The notes below the pieces were generated by a model. It was not told the origin of the DNA and did no database searches. It saw only the letters and a list, made by a program, of their open reading frames with translations. From contig JAUXTH010000149.1 of NCBI GenBank assembly GCA_030679035.1, positions 1-64,000 of the forward strand: a stretch of 64,000 bases of DNA, given 5' to 3'. This DNA comes from Methylobacter sp. (lineage in GTDB: Bacteria > Pseudomonadota > Gammaproteobacteria > Methylococcales > Methylomonadaceae). Made by a program: the position numbers and the translations under genes. This document shows positions 17,359 through 26,628 of this stretch, one piece after another (the stretch's first letter is position 1; every line of letters starts with the position of its first letter).

Positions 17359-18114
17359 CCTGAAATATACGACATAGATCCCCCTATAAAAATCTGAGTT
17401 TGCCTTATCTGCCTGATAAATCCATCCGTACTGCTTTGATGGGACTAAATATCAAGTATAAAACAACAGAATATGGCGTTCAAACAAAAATACGGCAGCG
17501 TTACCGTCCTCCAAAAGATTGCTTGGCGTCCAGATTAATGCCGGTTTTTTAAAGAATCTATGCGATTGAATTTAGGCAATATCGCCACTAATATTGACGT
17601 CATGGCAGACTTCAACCTAAAAAACGCAGCTGAGTGAGCGGATGTTAACATTCTTATCGGGAAGAAAATCATGCAGCACAAAGCTTTGAAAACAAGTCAC
17701 GCGTTGACCATTGTTATCGCCGGGATGCTGCTGGCGATTGGCCCGGTACTACCCGACAAGCCAACTTTGGCGCAGGTTACCGAATAACCGCTACCGCCCA
17801 AGGTATGAACTAGCCATCTGCCAAAACAGTATCGTCTTTTATCAATAAAATATTCATGCACTTCAGATATTGTGAAAGGTACTTGAAAGGTTAAGGGTAG
17901 GATAATGGTGTATTCAATGACCGTTACCCAGAATCTGACAGAATGACACGTGGGCATCGATTTACGCCCCACCCTTTGATCGACACCGGGGATTCGCAAA
18001 GGCTAATTGGCGCAAAAACTGCATACAATTTTCCCAAACAAAGAAATCCGCAAGCTTGCTGGTTTGCCAGACTGACTGTTTTTGGCTCAATAACTTAAAT
18101 CTAGACACAAAACC
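17359..18114. other. Long intergenic region before the czc-like operon
   Basis: It holds a decayed copy of the 5-prime end of the gene at 23762 (17671-17787) with part of its upstream region, then sequence that should contain the czc-like promoter. No intact gene of usual length is seen; the reverse-strand frame at 17697-17999 is not credible. Confidence 0.5.
17671..17787 (+). pseudogene. Remnant of an RcnB/CigR-like gene (signal peptide only)
   Basis: A 38-codon frame whose first 30 codons parallel the start of the intact gene at 23762: ALTIVIAGMLLAIGPVLPDK here against ALVIVGMLAIGPALADK there. The upstream sequence is also shared (GGCAGACTT, then GGATGTTAAC, then CGGGA before ATG). After the signal-peptide part the similarity ends and a stop follows. 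I read this as a truncated duplicate on the other side of the efflux operon. It could still be expressed as a small secreted peptide. Confidence 0.6.
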
Positions 18115-19389
18115 ATGCGAAAACCCGGAAAATCATTTCACACCTCTTTATCAATTTCACGGCATCTTGCTCTCATCCTTATGCTAAGCGTTTTTTGGCA
18201 CAGCAGCCTGTCTGCCGAAACGCTGACCTTGCCTCAAATACTTAGCCTGCTTGAAGCACACAATCCATCACTCGCCAATGCCCAAGCGCGGCAGGAATCG
18301 GCGCAGGCCGCATTGGTCACGTCCCGAGCCTATCCCAATCCTGAACTGGAAGTGGGCGGAGGTTCTTCGACCGGCATCGGACAAGGCGCGCTCAGTGGTT
18401 CCAATGGACAAGTTTTTATCTCCCAACCATTAGACCTGCCGTTCGTAAGAGAGGCGCGGCGACAAGTCGCCGAAGCCGGCATTACTTCGGCAGACGAGGC
18501 CAGCCGCCATGTCTGGCTAACCGTGCGCAGTCAGGTACGACTGGCGTTTTATGAAATTTTACGCCGTCAGGCGGAACTGCAAATCAGCCGGGACAACGAG
18601 CAATTACTGACGCAAATACGCGATAAAATAAAACTCAAGGTTGAAGTAGGAGAAGCGCCCCGTTATGAACAGGTCAAATCTGAAGCGGAAGCGCTCAATG
18701 CGCTAAAGCTGCGGGAAAGCGCGGAAACGCGGGTGGATGATGCAAAATCGGCGCTACGCATGATGTTCGGCCCGGCCTTGCCGCACCAGTATGAAGCGGA
18801 AGGCGCTTTGCCTGCACCACCAGCTTCATTACCCACACTGGAAAATTTGCGGGAAGAAGTGCTCAACAAGCAACCCATCTTGCAGCAGTTTCGTGCGGAA
18901 ATCGAAAAAGCCCAGGCCAAAGTCAAGTATGAGAAAAATCTTCGCTATCCGCAGCCAACCTTGAAAGCAGGGGCAGAAAGAGATCCCGGACTTGAGCAGT
19001 GGCGGGTTAACATTGTCGTGCCCTTGCCGTTGTGGAATCAGCGCCAGGGGCCTATCGGCGAGGCCGCCGCAGAGCTTCAGCAAGCGGAAGCATTAGCCAA
19101 CCAGCAGGAATTCTCAGTCATCCGCGAACTGGAAAACGCTTACAACCGGTACCGGATAGCCCATCGCCAGGTTGAAACTTTCGATGCCGGTTTACTGAAA
19201 GAAGCAGAAACCGTGCTGAAAGTTGCTGAATCCGCCTATCGTCTCGGCGAGCGCGGTATTATTGATTATCTCGATGCCCAACGCACCTACCGCACCGTTC
19301 GTAGCGACTACATGAACGCTCGTTTCGACCGCCAGGCCGCGCTGATTGATATTGACCGTTTACGCGCTACCGACCTGGAGAACCTGTAA
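18115..19389 (+). CDS. czcC: CzcC-like outer-membrane efflux protein (TolC family)
   Basis: Outer-membrane channel of 424 residues for a heavy-metal RND pump. A signal peptide (to about residue 34, S-L-S-A) is followed by two OEP repeats with long alpha-helical stretches (LLEAHNPSLANAQARQESAQ near the start, ESAYRLGERGIIDYLDAQRT near the end). It is the first gene of a three-gene plus-strand operon: czcB starts 2 bp after its stop. TolC-family channels pair with adaptor and pump to expel metal ions from the periplasm. CusC or a general TolC are alternatives, but the operon context favours CzcC. Confidence 0.85.
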   Translation: MRKPGKSFHTSLSISRHLALILMLSVFWHSSLSAETLTLPQILSLLEAHNPSLANAQARQESAQAALVTSRAYPNPELEVGGGSSTGIGQGALSGSNGQVFISQPLDLPFVREARRQVAEAGITSADEASRHVWLTVRSQVRLAFYEILRRQAELQISRDNEQLLTQIRDKIKLKVEVGEAPRYEQVKSEAEALNALKLRESAETRVDDAKSALRMMFGPALPHQYEAEGALPAPPASLPTLENLREEVLNKQPILQQFRAEIEKAQAKVKYEKNLRYPQPTLKAGAERDPGLEQWRVNIVVPLPLWNQRQGPIGEAAAELQQAEALANQQEFSVIRELENAYNRYRIAHRQVETFDAGLLKEAETVLKVAESAYRLGERGIIDYLDAQRTYRTVRSDYMNARFDRQAALIDIDRLRATDLENL

Positions 19390-19391
19390 CC

Positions 19392-20501
19392 ATGACATCA
19401 TTTTACCCTCTGCTGTTTATCCTGCTGCTGATCTCGCCCTACAGCAATGCCGATAATGCCTTATCGGTGGTAAAAGCCAGCCCCGTCCTGATGAAGCAAA
19501 TCAAAGTCATTGCCATCGGTGAAGGTCAAGTGCACGATTCATTGCGCTTGCCGGCACGGGTCGATCTGGATCAACAGCGTGTCGCCCGAATCGGCGCAAC
19601 GGTAACAGGCCGGATTACCGAAATCCAGGCCGTACTCGGCCAGGAAGTCCATAAAGGCGAACAGCTGGCGATACTCAACAGCACCGAACTCGGTATGGCG
19701 CAGTCGGCTTATCTAAAGACCAGCTCGCAAGTCAATCTGCGTCAGCTGGCGGTAAACAGGGCCAAACGCCTGCTGGCCAGTGATGTGATAGCGGCTGCCG
19801 AACTCCAGGAAAGAGAAAGCATGCTGAATGAGGCCGACGTGGATTTGCGCACGGCGACCGACCAGTTGCGCGTGTTCGGCATGTCGGACAGCGACTTGGC
19901 AAGGCTGTCCAAAGAAAAGAAAATCCATTCGTTCTTGCCGATTACCGCCAGCATTCAGGGCACGATTGTTGAACGCAAGGTCACCGTCGGCCAAGTCGTG
20001 CAGCCTGCCGATGCCTTGTTTACCGTAGCCGACCTGTCCCATGTCTGGGTCGTCGCCGAACTGCCTGAGCAACAGGCGAGCTGGGCGCACAAAGGCGATG
20101 AAGCGCAGGTCTCTATTGCCGCCCTGCCCGGAGAGGAGCTGACCGGGCGCCTGATTTATGTAGCCGACATGGTTGACCCTCAGACTCGCACCGTAACGGT
20201 GCGTATGGCGCTGCCCAATCCGCAGCGTATTTTCAAGCCGAACATGCTGGCAACCTTACTGGTTCGTAAACAGGGCGTACAGGAACTGGTTTTGCCCGAT
20301 TCGGCCGTGCTGCGCGTCAATGACAGCGATCATGTTTTCGTCCAGACCGGGCCTGAAGAGTTTCAGCTGAGACCGGTACAGCTGGGCATTCGTTACGGCA
20401 ATGTACGCCGCATTGTCGGCGGCTTGCAACAGGGCGACAAGGTGGTCGTGGAAGGCGGATTTCATCTTAACAGCGAACGCCAGCGCAAGGAATTGGAGTA
20501 A
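19392..20501 (+). CDS. czcB: CzcB-like RND periplasmic adaptor
   Basis: Membrane-fusion protein of 369 residues with an N-terminal signal sequence (to about residue 20). It has the lipoyl/hairpin part (IGATVTGRITEIQAVLGQEV, ITASIQGTIVERKVTVGQVV) and the beta-barrel part (LTGRLIYVADMVDPQTRTVT). It bridges the CzcC-like channel and the CzcA-like pump. It lacks the histidine-rich N-terminus of classical CzcB and the Met-rich part of CusB, so the metal cannot be named from it. Tightly packed between czcC (2 bp) and czcA (6 bp). Confidence 0.85.
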   Translation: MTSFYPLLFILLLISPYSNADNALSVVKASPVLMKQIKVIAIGEGQVHDSLRLPARVDLDQQRVARIGATVTGRITEIQAVLGQEVHKGEQLAILNSTELGMAQSAYLKTSSQVNLRQLAVNRAKRLLASDVIAAAELQERESMLNEADVDLRTATDQLRVFGMSDSDLARLSKEKKIHSFLPITASIQGTIVERKVTVGQVVQPADALFTVADLSHVWVVAELPEQQASWAHKGDEAQVSIAALPGEELTGRLIYVADMVDPQTRTVTVRMALPNPQRIFKPNMLATLLVRKQGVQELVLPDSAVLRVNDSDHVFVQTGPEEFQLRPVQLGIRYGNVRRIVGGLQQGDKVVVEGGFHLNSERQRKELE

Positions 20502-20507
20502 AAATCT

Positions 20508-23500
20508 ATGATTGAAGCTTTGATTCGCGGGAGTTTGCATAACCGCATTATTATTTTGGCTCTAGCGCTGGGTCTTGCGGCTTTTGGCGTGCGCGCCCTG
20601 CAATCGCTGTCCGTCGATGCGTTTCCCGATGTCACTAACGTACAGGTGCAAATCGCCACCGAATCATCCGGACGTTCGCCGGAAGAAGTCGAGCGTTTTA
20701 TCACCGTGCCGCTGGAGATCGCGATGACGGGGCTGCCCGGCCTCACGGAAATGCGCTCGTTAAACAAAAACGGCCTTTCCCTGATCACGCTGGTGTTTAC
20801 CGACGATACCGATGTCTATTTTGCAAGGCAATTGGTCATGGAGCGCTTGATGGAAGTCAGCCACAACATGCCAGAAGGCGTCAATCCGATATTAGGGCCG
20901 GTTTCCACGGGACTTGGCGAGGTGTATCAATACACGCTGGAGCGGACTGACGACGGACAACGCGCGCTGACGCCGGAAGAACTGATGCGCCGCCGCGAAA
21001 CTCAGGACTGGGTTGTGCGCCCCCTATTGCGCGGCATACCCGGGGTTGCCGAAATCAATTCGCAGGGCGGCTACATCAAGCAATACCAGGTATTGGTCAA
21101 TCCCGACCGCATGCACCATTACCATATCACGCTGAATGAAGTCTTTAACGCACTCGCTCGCAACAACGCCAACAGCGGCGGCGGCGTTTTGCCGCATTAT
21201 GCCGAGCAATACCTGATTCGCGGCGTCGGCTTGATTCGGGATGTCGCCGACATCGGCAATATCGTCCTCAAAGAGCAACACAGCGTCCCTGTCCATATTC
21301 ACGATGTCGCCGAGGTAAAAATTGGCCACGAAGTCCGGGTTGGCGTGGTGGTGAAAAACGGTTACACCGAATCGGTTGGCGGCATTGTGATGATGCTGCG
21401 CGGCGGCAATGCCAAAGAAGTGGTCAGCCGCATCAAGGAACGGGTGCAGGAAATCAACGACAAAAACATGCTGCCGGAAGACCTCAAAATCGTTCCGTAC
21501 TATGACCGCAGCGAACTAGTCGATGCCGCTTTGTACACCGTCACCAAGGTGCTGCTTGAAGGTGTTGCGCTGGTTGTGGTGATTCTGCTGCTGTTTCTCG
21601 GCGATATCCGCTCCAGCCTGATCGTGGTCAGCACCCTGCTGGTCACGCCGCTGGTCACGTTTATCGTCATGAACCAGCTGGGTATTTCCGCCAACCTGAT
21701 GTCATTGGGCGGTCTGGCTATCGCTATCGGCCTGATTGTCGACGGCTCCGTCGTCGTGGTCGAAAACGCTTTCAGCCTGCTGACCGAGCGCAAGGGCGGC
21801 ACTACCAGCCGAGTGAAAATAGTCATGGCTGCCGCCCAGGAAGTTGCCACCCCGGTATTATTTGGTGTTGGCATCATCATTCTGGTATTCCTGCCGCTGA
21901 TGACGCTGGAAGGCATGGAAGGCAAGATGTTTGCGCCGCTGGCTTATACCATCGCGATTGCATTGTTGATTTCACTTATTCTGTCGCTGACATTAACACC
22001 GGTTTTATGCTCTTTTCTGCTGGAAGGTCAGCATGGCGAAGAACACGACACGCGCATTATTGCGTTCATGAAAAAACCTTACCTCAAACTGCTGGATATA
22101 TCCCTGCAAAAAGGCAAGACCGTCGTTTTTCTGTCGGCGGGCCTGTTTGTCGGCACACTGTTATTACTGCCCTTTTTGGGCAGCGCCTTCATTCCTGAAA
22201 TGAAAGAAGGCTCTATCGTGCCCGGCATTAATCGCACGCCGAACATCTCCTTAGATGAGTCCATGAAGATGGAAATGGATGCGATGCGCATGGTAATGGA
22301 AATTCCCGGCGTATTATCGGCGGTATCCGGTCTGGGCCGTGGCGAAAGCCCCGCCGATGCCCAGGCGCAAAACGAATCGACCCCCATCGTCAGTTTGAAG
22401 CCACGGGATCAATGGCCCAAAGGCTGGGGCCAGGATCAGATTGCCGATGCGATACGCGACAAACTCAATGAAAATCTGCCGGGTGTGCAAGTCGTCATGG
22501 CACAACCGATTTCCGACCGCGTAGACGAAATGCTCACCGGCGTGCGTTCAGATCTGGCGGTGAAAGTGTTCGGCGACGACCTGGAGCAGTTGAAAACAAC
22601 CGCAAATAACATCGCCCAGCTCGCAGGCAGTACCAAAGGCTCTCAGGATATCCGCGTGGAACGGCTCACCGGCCAACAATATTTATCCATCACCGTCAAT
22701 CGGGAAGCCACCGCCAGACATGGGATTAACGCCGCTGATATTCATGATGCCATTGAAACAGCTATCGGCGGCAAGACGGCAACGGAAATTTATGAAGGCG
22801 AACGGCGCTTCTCGGCAGCAGTGCGTTTGCCGGAAGGCTTTCGCAACAGCATCGAAGTTATTGACGCCATGCTACTGACTTCGGCCAACGGTGCGCGCGT
22901 GCCGCTAGGCGATCTGGCGGACATCCGCCTGAATGACGGGCCATCGCAGATCAGCCGGGAAATGGGCAAACGCCGAATCGTTGTGGGCATTAACGTCAGG
23001 GACAGGGACTTGGGCAGCTTCGTGGCTGAACTGCAAAAAGCCGTCTCCAGCCAGATTAAACTGCCTGAAGGGTATTACCTGGAATGGGGCGGACAATTCC
23101 AGAATATGGAACGCGCACTGGGACATCTTAAAATCATCATCCCTATTACTATCGGCGCGATTTTCTTCCTGCTGTTCATGCTGTTCAACTCGCTACGCTT
23201 CGCCGCACTGATCATTCTGGTACTGCCGTTTGCGTCGATAGGCGGCGTGGTATCCTTGTTCATCAGCGGCGAATACCTGTCGGTTCCGGCCTCGGTGGGC
23301 TTTATTGCGCTGTGGGGAATCGCCGTATTAAACGGCGTGGTGCTGGTTTCCTATATCCGCAACCTGCGCGACAACGGACTCAGCCAGATAGAGGCCATTC
23401 GCCAGGGCTGCGCACAACGCTTTCGCCCGGTCATGATGACCGCCACCGTCGCGCTGCTCGGATTGGTGCCCTTTTTGTTCGCCACCGGCCCCGGTTCGGA

Positions 23501-23618
23501 AGTCCAGCGACCGCTGGCTATCGTTGTTATCGGCGGACTGATCACGTCAACGCTGCTGACGCTGATTATGTTGCCTACGCTTTATCGATGGTTCGAGGAA
23601 GACCGTGAGGCTGTTTGA
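20508..23618 (+). CDS. czcA: CzcA-like heavy-metal RND efflux pump
   Basis: Inner-membrane RND transporter of 1036 residues, the usual length for the heavy-metal (HME) group. N-terminal NRIIILALALGLAAFGVRAL, VDAFPDVTNVQVQI and FTDDTDVYFARQLVMERL are family signatures. The transmembrane-4 motif reads AIGLIVDGSVVVVENA. Classical CzcA has a DFG before this motif; here it is AIG as in CusA, but followed by DGS rather than CusA DAA. It therefore belongs to a less-studied HME subgroup, and I cannot fix the metal (Ni, Co, Zn or Cu are possible). It is the last gene of the operon; a separate small gene (23762) follows after 143 bp. Confidence 0.87.
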   Translation: MIEALIRGSLHNRIIILALALGLAAFGVRALQSLSVDAFPDVTNVQVQIATESSGRSPEEVERFITVPLEIAMTGLPGLTEMRSLNKNGLSLITLVFTDDTDVYFARQLVMERLMEVSHNMPEGVNPILGPVSTGLGEVYQYTLERTDDGQRALTPEELMRRRETQDWVVRPLLRGIPGVAEINSQGGYIKQYQVLVNPDRMHHYHITLNEVFNALARNNANSGGGVLPHYAEQYLIRGVGLIRDVADIGNIVLKEQHSVPVHIHDVAEVKIGHEVRVGVVVKNGYTESVGGIVMMLRGGNAKEVVSRIKERVQEINDKNMLPEDLKIVPYYDRSELVDAALYTVTKVLLEGVALVVVILLLFLGDIRSSLIVVSTLLVTPLVTFIVMNQLGISANLMSLGGLAIAIGLIVDGSVVVVENAFSLLTERKGGTTSRVKIVMAAAQEVATPVLFGVGIIILVFLPLMTLEGMEGKMFAPLAYTIAIALLISLILSLTLTPVLCSFLLEGQHGEEHDTRIIAFMKKPYLKLLDISLQKGKTVVFLSAGLFVGTLLLLPFLGSAFIPEMKEGSIVPGINRTPNISLDESMKMEMDAMRMVMEIPGVLSAVSGLGRGESPADAQAQNESTPIVSLKPRDQWPKGWGQDQIADAIRDKLNENLPGVQVVMAQPISDRVDEMLTGVRSDLAVKVFGDDLEQLKTTANNIAQLAGSTKGSQDIRVERLTGQQYLSITVNREATARHGINAADIHDAIETAIGGKTATEIYEGERRFSAAVRLPEGFRNSIEVIDAMLLTSANGARVPLGDLADIRLNDGPSQISREMGKRRIVVGINVRDRDLGSFVAELQKAVSSQIKLPEGYYLEWGGQFQNMERALGHLKIIIPITIGAIFFLLFMLFNSLRFAALIILVLPFASIGGVVSLFISGEYLSVPASVGFIALWGIAVLNGVVLVSYIRNLRDNGLSQIEAIRQGCAQRFRPVMMTATVALLGLVPFLFATGPGSEVQRPLAIVVIGGLITSTLLTLIMLPTLYRWFEEDREAV

Positions 23619-23761
23619 TGCATCACGCGTAGCGGGTACGGACTCCTCCTTTTCCCTGCGGCATCAGAGCCTTAATGTCGTGGCAGACTTTAAAAACTTT
23701 TATGTGCATTATGCGTAAACAAAGCGGAGAATGGATGTTAACTTTTTACCGGGAGTAAAAT

Positions 23762-24280
23762 ATGCCGCACAATCCTTTCAAAATAAATCGCACCCTAGCC
23801 CTTGTAATCGTCGGCATGCTGGCGATCGGCCCGGCGCTCGCCGACAAGCATTCTGGGGGCGGTCATGATAAAGCCGAGAAACATGAGCGGCGGGAAAAAC
23901 AAAGCCATGACCAGGATCGCGACAACCGGTCATTTCATCAAGGCGACAGGGACGACTTTAGAGAACAGCGCTATTTCGACGACCGGCACCGAACCGTCAT
24001 CCATGACTACTATGTCGAACAGTTTAATACCGGCCGCTGTCCGCCGGGCCTCGCCAAGAAGCACAACGGCTGCATGCCGCCCGGACAGGCAAAAAAGTGG
24101 CAGATTGGCTATCCGCTGCCTCGTAACGTTATTTACTACGACCTGCCGCCGGCAATCGTTATGCAACTGGGGCCGCCGCTGCCCGGCTACCGCTATGCTC
24201 GCGTGGGATCCGATATTCTGTTAATGGCGATAGGAACGGGACTGGTTGTGGATGCTATTTTGGATTTGAGCGGGCGTTAG
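23762..24280 (+). CDS. RcnB/CigR-like periplasmic protein
   Basis: Secreted protein of 172 residues. A signal peptide (cleavage near A-L-A-D, residue 27) is followed by a strongly charged histidine-rich stretch (HSGGGHDKAEKHERREKQ). The conserved C-terminal part (CPPGLAKKHNGCMPPGQAKK, then YRYARVGSDILLMAIGTGLV) matches the RcnB/CigR group. RcnB is a periplasmic protein for nickel/cobalt homeostasis in E. coli; CigR is a related anti-virulence protein. Position right behind a metal-efflux operon and the metal-binding type N-terminus fit a metal-buffering role (inference). CGGGAGTAAAAT precedes the ATG. A truncated duplicate lies before the operon at 17671. Confidence 0.7.
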   Translation: MPHNPFKINRTLALVIVGMLAIGPALADKHSGGGHDKAEKHERREKQSHDQDRDNRSFHQGDRDDFREQRYFDDRHRTVIHDYYVEQFNTGRCPPGLAKKHNGCMPPGQAKKWQIGYPLPRNVIYYDLPPAIVMQLGPPLPGYRYARVGSDILLMAIGTGLVVDAILDLSGR

Positions 24281-24358
24281 CTGCTGGTTTGTTTGTAGGG
24301 GGTGCCGTGCGCCCCTTTCGAAGCCACGTAGATATTCTATTCAAAGGCGGGCGTAGAG

Positions 24359-24654
24359 TTAGGCTCTATCCCGCCAAATTGCGGGATCTCTGCTGCCATG
24401 GAATACCGCCAAGACAACAATGCGATGTTTCTCCGCACGAAAATAAACGCTGTACGGAAAGCGATTGGCAACGACACGTCGAATATCCTCACGAACAACG
24501 GCAAACTGGAGAGGATGTTCAGCTACCAACGATACGCAACGGTCAATTTCAGCCATGAACTCAAGAGCAAGGCCAGTCGCTTGCTTTCATACCATACACT
24601 TGCTTCGATGAATTCTGCATTAGCTGCACGATGAAAAGTGATGGCTAGGCTCAT
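24359..24654 (-). pseudogene. RelE/ParE-type toxin, frameshifted
   Basis: The start overlaps the antitoxin stop (ATGA at 24654). Translation begins well for the family (SLAITFHRAANAEFIEASVW, then YESK), but the downstream part (GLALEFMAEIDRC, YSVYFRAEKHRIVVLAVFHG, SRDPAIW) is in another frame. One base is missing just after the YESK codons near 24580. With it restored the protein would be about 98 residues, normal for ParE/RelE ribonuclease or gyrase toxins. As it stands the toxin is inactive unless the frameshift is a sequencing error. Confidence 0.75.
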
Positions 24655-24878
24655 TGCCTGATTTTGGCAAGAGCGGCGGCTTTTACTTCACTCCATGGGA
24701 TCACATCATCAGGATTTGCCAGATGATCTGCGAGGCGGCGGTCAAGTTCCGTTTTCTGCGCTTCTGTCAACGATGGCGCGGCACCGCGACTAACGATGCC
24801 GTCCCAGATGGCCTCAACCAGCTCGATCTGCTCGTCAATGTCGAGCGCACTTGCTTGCTGTAAGAGTTGAGTGTTCAT
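24651..24878 (-). CDS. Addiction-module antitoxin (RelB/ParD-like family)
   Basis: Protein of 75 residues of the addiction-module family often found before RelE/ParE toxins: LDIDEQIELVEAIWDGI in the N-terminal half and LTEAQKTELDRRLADHL then VIPWSEVKAA in the second. It precedes the frameshifted toxin with a 4-bp overlap, the usual order. I chose the ATG at 24878, because the longer frame upstream (to 25016) has no family similarity. With a dead toxin it is probably a relic or could counter related toxins elsewhere. Confidence 0.75.
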   Translation of the reverse strand: MNTQLLQQASALDIDEQIELVEAIWDGIVSRGAAPSLTEAQKTELDRRLADHLANPDDVIPWSEVKAAALAKIRQ

Positions 24879-25075
24879 AATCCGGCCCCCATTCAAATTT
24901 AATGCGGCAATTCTAGCGCGTCTCGACATCTTATGTCTAAAAGGCAGTAAAAGTGCATCCAAACTCGAGCCGGACGGGGCATGTTGCCCCGTTCGAAACG
25001 TTTTAGGTGTGTCCACTTAGCCCAAACATCGCAGAAACGTTAGGAACGGGGTTACAAACCCCGTCCCGCTTGGAG
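24879..25075. repeat. Intergenic hairpin repeats (ACGGGG type)
   Basis: Two hairpins lie here: GACGGGGCATGTTGCCCCGTTC (first 20 bases within 24973-24994) and GGAACGGGG, TTACAAA, CCCCGTCCC (25043-25068). They look like two halves of one dispersed repeat. No gene is seen. Confidence 0.5.
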
Positions 25076-26137
25076 TTAGGCGTCTACTTCACTGCTAAAC
25101 TTTTCAACGTGGGCCAGACTGAACGACTCATTCCAGAGTTCTACATTATTTTTGTGCAAGATGAACGCGTAGTCCTTTCGAGCTTCTGGCGATGGGTTAA
25201 CGATTACAATCTTCCGGCCCGGCACTCCAGAATAGCTTTCGATGTACGGCAGGTTTGAAAGAAAGAGGCTTCTGACGAAGAAGTCGTCATGTGCGAGGCT
25301 AAGACCAATGATGTACACGTTGTGGGTGCATGCAAACGCGGCTTCAGGTTTGTACCATAGAGGTGCATTGGCGCGAACATCGAAGGCTTTCCCGTAGCCT
25401 GGAAGTACTATGTATGGATCAACCTCACCAAGCGGTCGGCACCTGATCCAAGTACTAGACTGCAATAGCGGTGCGGCGGAGTAGATGGCTCTGTCCATCA
25501 TGTTGCTATGAAAATCGAGCTTTTGCCAGGGCAGTGTGGAATGCGCTTCCCCCCAAAGATTGGGTTCGCCGAGTAGCCAATTGACGGAGCCGTGCAGTTT
25601 GTAGATATGTACGGCAGCATCGTTTGATCTATCGTAGGTGTACGGCATGCCTACAGCCTCGAGTGCAGCCTCAAGTAGTCCGTCCCAATTGAAAGACATA
25701 ACAACGTCTTGAGCATGTAGCTGGGCGGCGAATGCCCGATAAAGCTCTGGTACGTGTTCAGGTTTGGGAGTTCTCGCAACGAGCGTCTTCGCAAGGTAGT
25801 AGCGCAGGGCAAGTTTCTCGCGGCTTCCGTTTTCGCTCCAGCGCTCGCCGCCGCCATACTCGCGAAGTTCGATAAACTCAAGAAATGTGCATAGGTCGGA
25901 GAAGCTAAGATTTGCAATGTCGAGCTCAGCATCTGCATTTCCCATGGCCTCTTTGGCGTGGTTTTCGACACGACTATAGATACCGGGGCACTCCGTTGAG
26001 AAGAGCTTGAGAGACTCTCGTATTAGTTCGTTCGTGAGCGGTACACCCGCCGCAACGGAGAATCCAGCGCCAAGAACAAAGACGCGATTCCGACGAACAT
26101 ACTCTTCATAGGAGCAATTATCTTTTGTGGTGGCCAT
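25076..26137 (-). CDS. SIR2-like domain protein (possible defence NADase)
   Basis: Protein of 353 residues with the core motifs of the SIR2 fold: LGAGFSVAAGVP (residues 22-33, NAD-binding loop), SFNWDG (148-153, the T/S-x-N-x-D site) and KLHGSVNW (180-187, catalytic-type histidine 182). The distal half ends with VYIIGLSLAHDD, typical of the SIR2_2-type proteins. In bacteria such stand-alone SIR2 proteins are common NAD-depleting effectors of anti-phage systems, usually with a partner (Argonaute, HerA, a TPR or STAND domain). No partner is encoded next to it; flanking genes are toxin-antitoxin modules. A defence role is likely by family and context, not proven. Confidence 0.75.
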   Translation of the reverse strand: MATTKDNCSYEEYVRRNRVFVLGAGFSVAAGVPLTNELIRESLKLFSTECPGIYSRVENHAKEAMGNADAELDIANLSFSDLCTFLEFIELREYGGGERWSENGSREKLALRYYLAKTLVARTPKPEHVPELYRAFAAQLHAQDVVMSFNWDGLLEAALEAVGMPYTYDRSNDAAVHIYKLHGSVNWLLGEPNLWGEAHSTLPWQKLDFHSNMMDRAIYSAAPLLQSSTWIRCRPLGEVDPYIVLPGYGKAFDVRANAPLWYKPEAAFACTHNVYIIGLSLAHDDFFVRSLFLSNLPYIESYSGVPGRKIVIVNPSPEARKDYAFILHKNNVELWNESFSLAHVEKFSSEVDA

Positions 26138-26241
26138 TTTCAGAAATTATCGGTGTCGGGTCTTGTATTGTGCGTTCAGCATGTTGTTGTTTGTGTCATT
26201 AAAAACTATAAGTTGAATTTGCTAACACGCAAAATCAAGAC

Positions 26242-26628
26242 TCAAACACTAACCACGCCCTGTTGTTTTTGTAATTTTCTGTCAAAACTAAGCAACTTTA
26301 AATTTTGTTGTACGCTGCTTTGTAAAATCAGGGCATCGGCAAAATCAATATTTGAACCGCTGTACAACTGTAAAGCGGCTGCAAAAATCGTTTCGTTTTC
26401 CAGTCTAAAAGCTGAGTTATTTAACATGCTTTCCAGTACCCGTTCTATATCCGCTCTGGAAAAACCATAAGCGCGACTTAATACCCAAACCGTTTCTACT
26501 TGTACGATTTGAGTCACATAAACCGTTTCATATTCGCTGACGATTTGCCGCGCTTTGCTGTTTTGTTCGGGACACTGCGGGTCATCTACCAGGATGCGCA
26601 CCATGACATTGGTGTCTAAACTAATCAT
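26242..26628 (-). CDS. vapC: PIN-domain toxin (VapC-like)
   Basis: Protein of 128 residues. PIN-domain acidic residues are in place: D5 in SLDTNVMVRIL, the Glu in QVETVWVLSRAYGF, D in NIDFADALI and D in LLSFDRKL. PIN toxins are Mg-dependent RNases, most often cutting tRNA or rRNA. It overlaps the antitoxin gene upstream by 8 bp. All key residues are present, so the toxin should be active. Confidence 0.85.
   Translation of the reverse strand: MISLDTNVMVRILVDDPQCPEQNSKARQIVSEYETVYVTQIVQVETVWVLSRAYGFSRADIERVLESMLNNSAFRLENETIFAAALQLYSGSNIDFADALILQSSVQQNLKLLSFDRKLQKQQGVVSV

Noticed and set aside
17697-17999. Minus-strand frame of 100 codons
   Set aside because: It overlaps the remnant of the RcnB/CigR-like gene on the other strand and has no ribosome site or family features.
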